Of a stretch of 64,000 nucleotides of DNA, positions 1 to 8,125 are shown piece after piece. The DNA lies in assembly GCF_014643835.1 (NCBI RefSeq), contig NZ_BMKD01000002.1:682001-746000 (forward strand), written 5' to 3'. A model generated the notes under the pieces. That model had not been told where the DNA came from and did no database searches. It was given only the letters and a program-made list of their open reading frames with translations. Made by a program: the position numbers and the translations under genes. Each line of letters starts with the position of its first letter. Within the stretch, counting starts at the first letter, position 1. Origin of the DNA: Mucilaginibacter rubeus (lineage in GTDB: Bacteria; Bacteroidota; Bacteroidia; Sphingobacteriales; Sphingobacteriaceae).

Positions 1-1235
1 CACAGATCATTAAAGTTGGCACCTTTAAAAGCGCTGTTGAACCGTTGTTCCTTACCAAGATGAGCGATGCCAATAAACTACAGGTAACTTCATATCTTGG
101 TTCACTATATAATCATTTTTTAACCGGCATCAGCAAAAGCCGGGGCCTTAACAGGGATTCATTATTCAGCTATGCTGATAATATGCGCATTCAATTTCCT
201 GAAGATGCCTATAAATTGAAACTGGTTGACGGCTTAAAATATAAAGATGAGATCCTGAACGATTTGAAAAGGCGGACCGGTACCGATTTAAAAGACGACT
301 TAAAAAGCGTTGACCTTAGGGATTACGCCAAAAGCAAAAGTGATGATTCGGACGATAAGGAGGATGATTCATCATCTAAAAACCGCATTGCTATTGTCTA
401 TGCATCAGGTGATATTACCGGTGGCGATGGCGACGACAACAGTATCGGTTCGGAAACTATCTCGAAAGCATTACGCAAAGCCCGTTTGGATGATAAAGTT
501 AAAGCTGTGGTATTGCGTGTAAATTCGCCGGGCGGCAGCTCACTGGCATCTGATGTGATTTGGCGCGAAGTAAAGTTGATCCACGAAAAGAAGCCGATCA
601 TTGTTTCTATGGGCGATTATGCTGCATCGGGTGGTTATTACATTTCATGTGCGGCCGATTCGATCATTGCCCAGCCTAATACTATTACCGGTTCTATCGG
701 CATTTTCGCCGTATTGCCAAACATGCAAAAACTGTTTAACGATAAACTGGGTGTAACCTTTGATGGTGTAAAAACCGGGAAGTATGCAGATTTGGGCGAT
801 ATTAGCCGTCCGCTTAATCCCGACGAGCGCCTGATATTACAAAACAGTGTGAACCGTGGCTATGATGAATTTACGAAAGCAGTGGCCGAAGGCCGCGGCA
901 AAACACAGGCTTACATTAACAGCATTGGCCAGGGCCGTGTTTGGACCGGAGAGCAGGCCCTAAAAATTGGCCTGGTTGACCGTTTGGGGAATATCAACGA
1001 CGCTATCACTTCAGCTGCCAAAAAAGCCAAGGTCAAAACCTATAATATTGTAAGTTACCCCGAGCAAAAAAGCTTTTTCAACAAGGTGGGCAGCGGTTTA
1101 AGCGCCGAAGTACAAACCCGCATGGTGAAAAACGAACTTGGCGAAAATTACCGTGTTTATCAACAGATCAAAGGCATCACTCAAATGATGCGCACTCCGC
1201 AAGCCCGCCTTCCTTACGATTTGGTGATCAAATAA
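1..1235 (+). CDS. sppA: Signal peptide peptidase SppA, 67-kDa type (5' end outside window)
   Basis: Membrane-anchored serine protease of the SppA (S49) family that degrades cleaved signal peptides. The reading frame is open from the first bases of the window, so the gene begins upstream; the N-terminal membrane anchor and part of the first domain are missing. Nucleotides 18-41 encode GTFKSAVE, which matches the segment holding the catalytic lysine of E. coli SppA (Lys at 27-29). The second domain carries the nucleophile motif DYAASGGYY with Ser at 627-629, and NSPGGS lies about 25 residues before it. A charged Asp/Ser/Lys-rich linker around 330-380 separates the two domains. Family assignment is firm; only the 3' part is visible. 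Confidence 0.93.
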   Translation, partial: QIIKVGTFKSAVEPLFLTKMSDANKLQVTSYLGSLYNHFLTGISKSRGLNRDSLFSYADNMRIQFPEDAYKLKLVDGLKYKDEILNDLKRRTGTDLKDDLKSVDLRDYAKSKSDDSDDKEDDSSSKNRIAIVYASGDITGGDGDDNSIGSETISKALRKARLDDKVKAVVLRVNSPGGSSLASDVIWREVKLIHEKKPIIVSMGDYAASGGYYISCAADSIIAQPNTITGSIGIFAVLPNMQKLFNDKLGVTFDGVKTGKYADLGDISRPLNPDERLILQNSVNRGYDEFTKAVAEGRGKTQAYINSIGQGRVWTGEQALKIGLVDRLGNINDAITSAAKKAKVKTYNIVSYPEQKSFFNKVGSGLSAEVQTRMVKNELGENYRVYQQIKGITQMMRTPQARLPYDLVIK

Positions 1236-1266
1236 TATTTCATTAATACATTTAATTTTGATTGTG

Positions 1267-1297
1267 AAAAGCTGCCCGATTTGGGTGGCTTTTTTGT
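1267..1297 (+). terminator. Rho-independent terminator after sppA
   Basis: The arms AAAAGCTGCCC (1267-1277) and GGGTGGCTTTTTT (1283-1295) pair with two G-T wobbles and run into a T tract. It lies about 30 bp after the sppA stop, before the opposite-strand ankyrin gene. Confidence 0.6.
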
Positions 1298-1356
1298 TGT
1301 CCGGTAAGACTTGCAAAATTTTGAAAACTGCATAAGTCTGTTAAATATAATACATC

Positions 1357-2106
1357 TTATCCCCTCTTCAAATAAGCATTTGGAACGTTCACCGGCACAT
1401 AGTCAATCCCGTAGGCGTGCTTTATAAGCAGGCTAACTACCTCCATAATACTCTGCTCTCTGCGGCGAAATTGTGGCAATGAGCCCATCATAGCATAGCT
1501 TATCGGGTTTACTGCCGGAATAAACGTTTCCCATTCGTATCCCCTGCCCCATATCAATCCTGTAACGCTGTACAACAAGTCTGCACAATTTTGTAACAGG
1601 AAATGAAGCATATCAACAGAACTATTCCCGTTTTGATTAACCGTATGAAAAATAGGTGTATGTCCGCCGAAACCATGATCATCATAAGCTGCTTTGGCAT
1701 TTACATCAGCCCCATGCTGTAAAAGTATTTTGGCGCAGGCAAGGCTATTATATTCGGCGCAAAAATGCATGAGTGTTCCACCCGTTAAAGGAGTATAGGT
1801 ATTATTATATAAAGAATAGGTTTTGTTAACAGCAGATGGCTCTATCGTCAAGGCCTGTTTTAACATTTCTTCATCATCGGCCAAAACCGCCAGTAGTGCC
1901 TTATCTTCATACTCAAGCCCCGCATCAATAAATGCCTGTACACATTCTTTAAACCGGAGACTGCGGGCATACATTTCAACCATCATGGTAAAAACAGGCA
2001 TGCCATCATGAACTTCGTTCGGGCTGCCGCCTTTATTAAAATACGCTTTTATCCCATCAACAGAATGAGTTTCGGCAGCATAAAGGATGTCGTTGTAACC
2101 GGGCAT
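1357..2106 (-). CDS. Ankyrin-repeat protein
   Basis: A 249-residue protein with ankyrin repeats, which normally serve protein-protein contact. The clearest repeat is in the middle (TLMHFCAEYNSLACAKILLQ followed by HGADVNAK). A second unit follows (GHTPIFHTVNQ, then MLHFLLQ), and a weaker one at the N-terminus begins DILYAAETHSVDGIKAYFNK. No signal peptide or membrane segment is visible, so it is probably cytoplasmic. It stands alone, convergent with sppA and divergent from the PolX gene. The partner cannot be inferred. Confidence 0.75.
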   Translation of the reverse strand: MPGYNDILYAAETHSVDGIKAYFNKGGSPNEVHDGMPVFTMMVEMYARSLRFKECVQAFIDAGLEYEDKALLAVLADDEEMLKQALTIEPSAVNKTYSLYNNTYTPLTGGTLMHFCAEYNSLACAKILLQHGADVNAKAAYDDHGFGGHTPIFHTVNQNGNSSVDMLHFLLQNCADLLYSVTGLIWGRGYEWETFIPAVNPISYAMMGSLPQFRRREQSIMEVVSLLIKHAYGIDYVPVNVPNAYLKRG

Positions 2107-2262
2107 GATCTTTTTATTAAAGTTAAAGAATCCAATGATTACTTATCATATAATTTAAGAATGCTTAGCGGCTTTGCGTGAAAATCGCTTCCGCAAAAAC
2201 AAACCCACCACCTAAGCTGTCATTACAATGGCTTTTTGTATTTTTACCGCCTCATTGTAATT

Positions 2263-3936
2263 ATGGAAAATAAACCCATAGCCCGCACACTTCGATTACT
2301 TTCGCAACTCATGGAACTGCATGAGGCTAATCCGTTCAAGATCAAATCGGTAGCCAACGCAGCTTTTAAGGTTGATAAGCTCCCCTTCCCTATCGCCGGT
2401 AAAAAACTGGACGAACTGGAGAAGATTGATGGCATAGGTAAAAGCATAGCCGGCAAAGTTGCTGAGTTGCTTGAAACCGGCACCATGACCGAGCTGCAGG
2501 ATATGTTGGATAAAACCCCTGCCGGTGTGGTTGAAATGATGGGTATTAAAGGCATCGGCCCCAAAAAGGTAGCTGTTATCTGGAAAGAGCTGGGCATTGA
2601 AAATACCGGTGAGCTTTTTTATGCCTGCAATGAAAACCGCCTGATAGAGGCAAAGGGCTTCGGTCTTAAAACGCAGGAAGAGATCCGTAAGGCTATTGAG
2701 TTCAGGATGGCGAGCAATGGTAAATTCCTTTTTGCCCAGGTTGAAAAGGAGGCCAACGAACTGATGGATGAGGTAAAAGCCATTTTCCCTGATGCGCTAA
2801 AACACTTCGCGGGCGAATTCAGGCGTTTAAATGAGATCATTACCGAAATTGTGATTGTAGTTGGCAGTCTTAACCATGACGTTGCCTACGAAGCGCTGGT
2901 AAATTCAACCATACTTTGCAATATAAGTAAAAATCAAAACCATATTCAGGGCGAGTTGCAAAATGGCTTGCTCGTTGATATTGTTTGTGTAGATAAGGCT
3001 GATTATTACAAAGAACTATTTATCAATACAGGTACTGATGATCATGTACAAGCCGTTTTCGACAGGATTAATGTTCCTGTTGAACAGCCAGAAACAGAAG
3101 AAATGATCTACACCAAAGCCGGTTTAAGCTGGATGCAGCCCGAATTGCGTGAAGGTACCCTGTTTATTGAAAAAGCCGAAAAGAACATACTGCCAACGCT
3201 CATTAACTGGCACGACTTGAAAGGCACGCTCCATAACCACAGCACATGGAGCGATGGTGTAAACAGCATTGAAGAAATGGCCTTATACTGCCGGGATACC
3301 CTGAAACTGGAATACCTGGGCATGTGTGATCATAGTAAAAGCGCCTTTTATGCCAAGGGCTTAAGCATTGAACGGGTATTGCAGCAACATGAAGAAATAG
3401 ATGCCCTGAATAAAAAACTCGACGGTTTCCATATTTTTAAAGGTATTGAATCGGATATTTTGTATGATGGTTCGCTTGATTATCCTGACGAGATCCTGCA
3501 AAAGTTTGATTTCATTGTAGCCTCAGTTCATTCAATCCTCAAAATGGACGAGGAAAAGGCTACGTCAAGACTGATCACCGCAATCGAAAATCCTTATACA
3601 ACTATATTGGGACACCCAACAGGCAGACTTTTACTAAGTCGTAGCGGATATCCTATCAACTATAAAAAAGTGATAGATGCCTGCGCAGCGAATAACGTAG
3701 TTATTGAAATCAATGCCAACCCGTTAAGGCTCGACCTCGACTGGCGCTGGCACCAATATGCTTTAGATAAAGGTGTTATGTTGTCTATAAACCCCGATGC
3801 CCACCGTATTGAAGGCTTCACAGATATGCATTACGGTATTCTTGCCGCACGTAAAGGCGGTTTGTATAAAGAAATGTGTATGAACGCTATGTCCCTGGCT
3901 GAAATTACGAAGGCGTTTGCTGCAAAGAGATGTTAG
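2263..3936 (+). CDS. PolX-family protein with helix-hairpin-helix, degenerate palm and PHP domain
   Basis: A 557-residue protein with the order of bacterial PolX: an N-terminal 8-kDa-like region, helix-hairpin-helix motifs (IDGIGKSIAGKV and IKGIGPKKV), a palm region and a C-terminal PHP phosphoesterase. ATG 2263 is chosen over an upstream TTG because MENKPIARTLRLLSQLMELH is the conserved beginning. The PHP metal-site motifs look intact: HNH at residues 324-326 followed by SDG, then CDHS, GIESDI, SVHS, GHP and NPDAHR. The palm keeps Gly-Ser at 201-202, but the residues after it (LNHDVAYEA) lack the expected arginines and Asp-x-Asp metal ligands. It may therefore act only as a 3'-5' exonuclease or phosphoesterase in repair; loss of polymerase activity is inferred. 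Confidence 0.85.
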   Translation: MENKPIARTLRLLSQLMELHEANPFKIKSVANAAFKVDKLPFPIAGKKLDELEKIDGIGKSIAGKVAELLETGTMTELQDMLDKTPAGVVEMMGIKGIGPKKVAVIWKELGIENTGELFYACNENRLIEAKGFGLKTQEEIRKAIEFRMASNGKFLFAQVEKEANELMDEVKAIFPDALKHFAGEFRRLNEIITEIVIVVGSLNHDVAYEALVNSTILCNISKNQNHIQGELQNGLLVDIVCVDKADYYKELFINTGTDDHVQAVFDRINVPVEQPETEEMIYTKAGLSWMQPELREGTLFIEKAEKNILPTLINWHDLKGTLHNHSTWSDGVNSIEEMALYCRDTLKLEYLGMCDHSKSAFYAKGLSIERVLQQHEEIDALNKKLDGFHIFKGIESDILYDGSLDYPDEILQKFDFIVASVHSILKMDEEKATSRLITAIENPYTTILGHPTGRLLLSRSGYPINYKKVIDACAANNVVIEINANPLRLDLDWRWHQYALDKGVMLSINPDAHRIEGFTDMHYGILAARKGGLYKEMCMNAMSLAEITKAFAAKRC

Positions 3937-3968
3937 TGATCAGATGTTAGTGTTTTTTACGCGATAAA

Positions 3969-4000
3969 CAATGACCTAATGACGCAATGAAACAATGACT
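3969..4000. repeat. Tandem 8-bp-period array, four units
   Basis: Four units of the form yAATGAmn have ATG triplets at 3971, 3979, 3987 and 3995. They lie just before the ATG (4008) of the heptose kinase gene. The same unit recurs at 22028-22059 (reverse orientation) and around the cassette at 22949-23477. Confidence 0.8.
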
Positions 4001-4007
4001 AAATTAA

Positions 4008-4997
4008 ATGAACCTAAAAGATAAAGTACAATCCATACAGGCCGCAGCTCACAAACCGGCAATACTGGTAATTGGCGACCTGATGGTTGACCATTATATA
4101 TGGGGCAATGCTACCCGCCTTTCGCCCGAGGCGCCTGTGCCTATTGTAAACGTTAAAAACGAAACCACTACATTAGGTGGTGCCGGTAATGTGGTTCAAA
4201 ACCTGGTATCATTAGGTGCAAAAGTTATTGTTGCCGGCATAATTGGAAATGACCAGGCTGCCGGAGAATTGATCAAAATCCTGACCGACGAAGGGGTTGA
4301 AACTGACACTATTATTAAAGATAGCAACCGCCCTACCACAGTAAAAACCCGCGTTGTTGTTGGCAGCCACCAACTGGTACGTGTTGACCGTGAAGTTACC
4401 GACGAAGTATCGGAGCCTATTGCCAACGAGCTTATTAGTAAGCTAAGCGGTTATATTGACAACGCAGATATGGTACTTTTATCTGATTATAACAAAGGCC
4501 TGTTTTCGCCGTTCCTAACCCAGGGCATTATAAAAGCAGCAAATGCTAAAGGCAAAAAAGTAATCATCGACCCCAAAGGGCTTAATTACGAAAAATACAA
4601 AGGCGCTTTTATCATTAAGCCTAATCGCAAGGAATTGTCTGAAGCTGCTAAAACCGATAAGATCAACTCGATAGAAAGCCTGCAACAGGCCGGTAAGGTA
4701 ATTTTTGAACAAACCGGGACTCAATATATAGTAGTTACCTTATCCGAAGAAGGCATGGTAATATTAAGCGAAGAGGGCTATCAAAGTTTACCGGTAAAGG
4801 CAACCGAAGTGTTTGATGTAACAGGTGCCGGCGATACTGTACTGGCCACCATGGCATACTTTATGGCGGGAGGCTTAAGCATTGAGGATTCATGCGAACT
4901 GGCCAACCACGCGGCTGCTATAGTAATTCGCCACGTGGGCAGCGCAACAACTACGGTAGATGAGATTGTTGAGGATATTTTAAAAAGCGAAAGGTAA
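4008..4997 (+). CDS. hldA: D-glycero-beta-D-manno-heptose-7-phosphate kinase
   Basis: PfkB-family sugar kinase of 329 residues, corresponding to the N-terminal half of bifunctional HldE/RfaE. It phosphorylates heptose 7-phosphate to the 1,7-bisphosphate in the ADP-heptose pathway for LPS core. Seen: the N-terminal ILVIGDLMVDHYIWG, the glycine-rich TTLGGAGNV, and the C-terminal anion hole and catalytic base VTGAGDT, with GAGD at residues 273-276. The length fits a stand-alone kinase, and the adenylyltransferase is encoded separately at 5723. It is followed by gmhA in the same direction. In Bacteroidota the symbol rfaE1 is also used. Confidence 0.92.
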   Translation: MNLKDKVQSIQAAAHKPAILVIGDLMVDHYIWGNATRLSPEAPVPIVNVKNETTTLGGAGNVVQNLVSLGAKVIVAGIIGNDQAAGELIKILTDEGVETDTIIKDSNRPTTVKTRVVVGSHQLVRVDREVTDEVSEPIANELISKLSGYIDNADMVLLSDYNKGLFSPFLTQGIIKAANAKGKKVIIDPKGLNYEKYKGAFIIKPNRKELSEAAKTDKINSIESLQQAGKVIFEQTGTQYIVVTLSEEGMVILSEEGYQSLPVKATEVFDVTGAGDTVLATMAYFMAGGLSIEDSCELANHAAAIVIRHVGSATTTVDEIVEDILKSER

Positions 4998-5044
4998 GGC
5001 AGAGGTTAAAGGCCAATGGTTTGAATGTGCTTGCCCTAACCAAC

Positions 5045-5075
5045 CAATGAACTAATGAACCAGTGAACGAATGAA
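5045..5075. repeat. 8-bp-period array that contains the gmhA start codon
   Basis: Units of CnARTGAA repeat every 8 bp: ATG at 5047, ATG at 5055, GTG at 5063 and ATG at 5071, the last being the gmhA start. The first two ATGs open very short frames that stop at once (ATGAACTAA and ATGAACCAGTGA). The unit (ATGAAC) differs slightly from the ATGAC unit of the other arrays. Confidence 0.75.
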
Positions 5076-5637
5076 CGAAAAAATATTAAACGAACTTAAA
5101 GATCACCAGGATACGCTGCAAAGGGTAATTGATACGCTTGGCGGCGATATCGAGACAGCCTGTGATATGATTACCTCAACCATAAAAAACGGCAATAAAG
5201 TACTGCTGGCAGGTAACGGCGGCAGCGCTGCAGATGCACAACATATCGCAGCCGAACTTACCGGGCGTTATGTGAAAGATCGTAAACCTTTACCTGGCAT
5301 CGCCTTAACAGTTGATACTTCCGCGCTTACCTCTATCGCTAATGATTATGGTTACGAGCATGTATTTTCGCGCCAGCTGGAGGCCTTTGCCAGACCGGGC
5401 GACTTGTTCGTCGGCATTTCGACCAGTGGAAACAGTGCGGGGATCCTGGCGGCATTTGAGTCGGCTAAAAAACTGGAGGTTAAAACTTTAGGACTTTCGG
5501 GCAGGGATGGCGGTAAAATGAACGGACTTTGCGATTTGAATATTATCGTGCCATCAAACATTACCGCGCGTATCCAGGAAATGCATATCCTTATCGGGCA
5601 TATCCTATGTACCGCCGTTGATGACCTTTTTGATTAA
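5071..5637 (+). CDS. gmhA: Phosphoheptose isomerase GmhA
   Basis: Sedoheptulose 7-phosphate isomerase of 188 residues, the first step of ADP-heptose synthesis, cytoplasmic. It is a SIS-domain protein with the glycine/serine phosphate-binding loop LLAGNGGSAADAQHIAAEL, followed by TGRY and the second loop VGISTSGNSAGI. The conserved C-terminal QEMHILIGHILC contains the catalytic Glu/His region of the family. Length is normal for GmhA. It lies 73 bp after the kinase gene and before the adenylyltransferase, so the cluster order follows the pathway. The start codon lies inside a short tandem array. Confidence 0.95.
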   Translation: MNEKILNELKDHQDTLQRVIDTLGGDIETACDMITSTIKNGNKVLLAGNGGSAADAQHIAAELTGRYVKDRKPLPGIALTVDTSALTSIANDYGYEHVFSRQLEAFARPGDLFVGISTSGNSAGILAAFESAKKLEVKTLGLSGRDGGKMNGLCDLNIIVPSNITARIQEMHILIGHILCTAVDDLFD

Positions 5638-5645
5638 ATAATACC

Positions 5646-5711
5646 GTAGAGACGCATCACATGCGTCTTATAGTGAGCAATAACAAGGGGACGCCTGAGA
5701 AGCGTTTCTAC
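5646..5711. repeat. Interspersed inverted repeat (GTAGAGACGC type)
   Basis: Outer arms GTAGAGACGC (5646-5655) and GCGTTTCTAC (5702-5711) differ by one base. Inside the left part is a tight hairpin, AGACGCAT/ATGCGTCT (5650-5657, 5661-5668) with a 3-nt loop. It fills the gmhA-hldC gap and contains no gene. Confidence 0.7.
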
Positions 5712-5722
5712 AGAAAAAACAA

Positions 5723-6226
5723 ATGAGAACCGGCTTCGAAAAAACCCTTCTTGATAAAATAACCGACCTGCAATCACTGCAAACGCAGATCAAAAACTGG
5801 CAGGCCGAAGGCAAAAAGGTAGTGTTCACCAATGGTGTTTTTGACCTGCTGCACATAGGCCATCTCACCTACCTGGCCAAAGCGGCAGAGCTTGGCGACA
5901 AGCTGGTGATCGGCCTTAATGCCGATAGCTCGGTAAGGCGCATCAAAGGGCCAACCCGCCCGGTAAATGATCAAAACAGCCGTGCAGCACTGTTGGCGGC
6001 ATTATTTTTTGTAGATGCTATTGTGGTTTTTGAGGAAGATACGCCCTTGAATTTAATCAGCTCCCTCCTGCCGGATATCCTGGTAAAAGGCGCTGATTAC
6101 GCGGTTGAAAACATTGTAGGGGCTAAAGAAGTGATAGCAAACGGAGGCGAGGTTAAAACCATTAATTTTGTTGAAGGGTATTCATCCACTTCCATAATCG
6201 AAAAAATCAGGAACCAGATTTCCTGA
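5723..6226 (+). CDS. hldC: D-glycero-beta-D-manno-heptose 1-phosphate adenylyltransferase
   Basis: Nucleotidyltransferase of 167 residues, equivalent to the C-terminal half of HldE (also called rfaE2). It transfers AMP from ATP to heptose 1-phosphate, giving ADP-heptose. Seen: FTNGVFDLLHIGHLTYL with the HIGH signature, then GLNADSSVRRIKGPTRPVN with the conserved Lys/Arg of the cytidylyltransferase-like fold, and the C-terminal EGYSSTSIIEKI. It is clustered with the kinase and isomerase. The phosphatase GmhB and the epimerase HldD needed for the full path are not in this window. Confidence 0.93.
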   Translation: MRTGFEKTLLDKITDLQSLQTQIKNWQAEGKKVVFTNGVFDLLHIGHLTYLAKAAELGDKLVIGLNADSSVRRIKGPTRPVNDQNSRAALLAALFFVDAIVVFEEDTPLNLISSLLPDILVKGADYAVENIVGAKEVIANGGEVKTINFVEGYSSTSIIEKIRNQIS

Positions 6227-6239
6227 ACTTAATAACGAC

Positions 6240-7205
6240 ATGAAGATACTGGTGATCCGCTTTAGCTCGATGGGTGATATAATTTATACTACGCCTGTTG
6301 TGCGCGGCCTCAAAAAGCAGGTCCCCGATGCTGAAGTTCATTTTTTAACCAAACCAGCTTTCAAATACATTTACGATAATAACCCGTATGTTGATAAGTT
6401 GCTGTTACTAAAACCCTCGTTAACAGATACCATTAACGACATTAAGGCAGAAAAGTATGATCAGATCATTGATCTACATAATAATCTTCGCACAAGCATC
6501 ATCAAGCTGCGAACAGGCGTCAGGGCATCCACCTACAAAAAACAGCCGATCCTGAAATGGCTGAGTTTAAAGCTGAAACGCAACCTGGTAAGTGAGGAAC
6601 ACCTTGTAGACAGGTATTTAAAAGCCGTTAAATTTTTAGGCGTAGTTAATGACGATAAACCTATAGACTATTATATCAAAGCCCAACACGATATAACTAA
6701 ATTACTGCCGGTTAGCCATCAACATGGCTATGTTGCTTTTGTAATAGGCGCTACACATTTTACCAAAAGGATGCCTAATTACAAGATCATCAGCATTTGC
6801 AGGCAGCTTAATTTGCCTGTTTTATTGTTGGGCGGCAATGATGTAAAGGCTAACGGCGATGAAATTGCCGCGGCTGTAGGCACATCTGTTTACAATGCTT
6901 GTGGTATTACCTCTCTTGATGAATCGGTTTTCCTGGTATCGCGCGCAAAAAATATAATTGGTTTTGATACCGGTTTAACTCATATTGCCGAAGCTTTTAA
7001 TGTGCCGATAGCCTCGGTTTGGGGGGGCACAACGCCCGATCTGCTGGGAGTTTGGCCTTACAAAGTAAAAGAAACGCTGATCGCCGGTATCGAACTACCC
7101 TGCCGCCCCTGCTCCAAATTCGGACTTGAAAAATGCCCGCTCGGACACTTTAAATGTATGAATGATATGCCAGAGACCGATATTGTAGATTTCTCCAATC
7201 GCTAA
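6240..7205 (+). CDS. Glycosyltransferase family 9 (heptosyltransferase-like)
   Basis: GT-B glycosyltransferase of 321 residues resembling WaaC/WaaF/RfaF, which transfer heptose from ADP-heptose to the growing LPS core at the inner face of the cytoplasmic membrane. The N-terminus MKILVIRFSSMGDIIYTTPV is the classic GT9 opening. The donor-site region near the end reads GFDTGLTHIAEAFNVPIASV followed by WGGTTPD. The C-terminus has a cluster of four cysteines (CRPCS, EKC, FKC), possibly structural. It lies 13 bp after hldC, so it is probably in the same transcript. The exact sugar acceptor cannot be told from sequence. Confidence 0.88.
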   Translation: MKILVIRFSSMGDIIYTTPVVRGLKKQVPDAEVHFLTKPAFKYIYDNNPYVDKLLLLKPSLTDTINDIKAEKYDQIIDLHNNLRTSIIKLRTGVRASTYKKQPILKWLSLKLKRNLVSEEHLVDRYLKAVKFLGVVNDDKPIDYYIKAQHDITKLLPVSHQHGYVAFVIGATHFTKRMPNYKIISICRQLNLPVLLLGGNDVKANGDEIAAAVGTSVYNACGITSLDESVFLVSRAKNIIGFDTGLTHIAEAFNVPIASVWGGTTPDLLGVWPYKVKETLIAGIELPCRPCSKFGLEKCPLGHFKCMNDMPETDIVDFSNR

Positions 7206-7305
7206 TTAAGAGTATAAAACCTTGCCTAAGGTATACTTACAAATCCACAATTGTTAATATTTTACTAAAAAGCATCAGATACCTTTTAATGTTAGTGTAT
7301 TTGTA

Positions 7306-7313
7306 TACTTTTG
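7306..7313 (+). promoter_or_regulatory. Putative -7 element of a Bacteroidota promoter
   Basis: TACTTTTG fits the TAnnTTTG element, 25 bp before the start codon at 7339. A good TTTG at about -33 is not obvious, so this call is tentative. Confidence 0.4.
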
Positions 7314-7338
7314 CGTATTAACTTAAATCCCTTACACG

Positions 7339-7959
7339 ATGAAAAAAACATTACTAAGCCTGTGCCTTTTAATGGCATCTTTCGCAGCATTTGCACAATT
7401 ACCTACCGTTGGTTTTAAAGGAGGTGTAAACTTCGCAACGTTACATGCTACAGTTGACGGGATTAGCGGCTCCGGTAATTCGGGCAGCTTAACCACATTC
7501 AATGTAGGCGCTTTTGTCGATTTTAAATTTGGCAATGTATCGTTACAACCAGCCTTAAACTTTACCGGTAAAGGCGGATCATCAAGTGTTTCTTTTGATG
7601 GCGAAGCAAACTCTGGCGGCAAAGTAAAACTCTATTACCTGCAAGTTCCGGTAAATGTTGTGTACCACGTGCCTGCGGTGGTCGGTGACTTTTACTTTGG
7701 TGCCGGCCCTTACCTTGGCATGGGTATTTCCGGCAAAGCAAAAGACAACAACGGCAATTCTGAAGACATTAAATTTGGCAGCGGCCAGGACGAGATCAAA
7801 AGAACAGACGCTGGTTTAAATGCCATTGTTGGCTTTAAATTCAAAACCGGTTTCCTGATCAATGCTAATTATGATTGGGGTCTTACCAACATCACAAACG
7901 TTGATGGCATTAAACTTACAAACCGTGTTTTCGGCATTTCAGTTGGTTATGCGTTTTAA
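7339..7959 (+). CDS. Outer membrane beta-barrel protein
   Basis: A 206-residue porin-family-like protein (outer membrane beta-barrel, PorT-like family). It starts with a clean signal peptide, MKKTLLSLCLLMASFAAFAQ, with the likely cut after Ala-Phe-Ala. Alternating hydrophobic strands rich in Gly and aromatic residues follow (VGFKGGVNFATL, YFGAGPYLGMGISG, IVGFKFKTGFLINANYDWGL), and the protein ends in VGYAF with a terminal Phe, a typical signal for the Bam machinery. It stands alone, with a promoter-like box before it and a strong hairpin after it. No specific function can be given. Confidence 0.85.
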   Translation: MKKTLLSLCLLMASFAAFAQLPTVGFKGGVNFATLHATVDGISGSGNSGSLTTFNVGAFVDFKFGNVSLQPALNFTGKGGSSSVSFDGEANSGGKVKLYYLQVPVNVVYHVPAVVGDFYFGAGPYLGMGISGKAKDNNGNSEDIKFGSGQDEIKRTDAGLNAIVGFKFKTGFLINANYDWGLTNITNVDGIKLTNRVFGISVGYAF

Positions 7960-8004
7960 TTAACCCGGTGAAAAAATTGAAGCAGACTTTGTCTGTCTTT
8001 TATT

Positions 8005-8032
8005 ATAAGGAGAAGCAACAGCTTCTCCTTAT
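8005..8032 (+). terminator. Terminator hairpin after the beta-barrel gene
   Basis: Perfect 12-bp arms, ATAAGGAGAAGC (8005-8016) and GCTTCTCCTTAT (8021-8032), with the 4-nt loop AACA and a T/A-rich tail. The T tract is short, so it could also protect the 3' end. Confidence 0.6.
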
Positions 8033-8125
8033 TTATTTAGTATTATTGGAAACTTATTATAAATGTCTCACGTTATAATCACAAGGCCGTAACATTATAA
8101 ACCGATCGCTAAGCCGTTCAAAATC

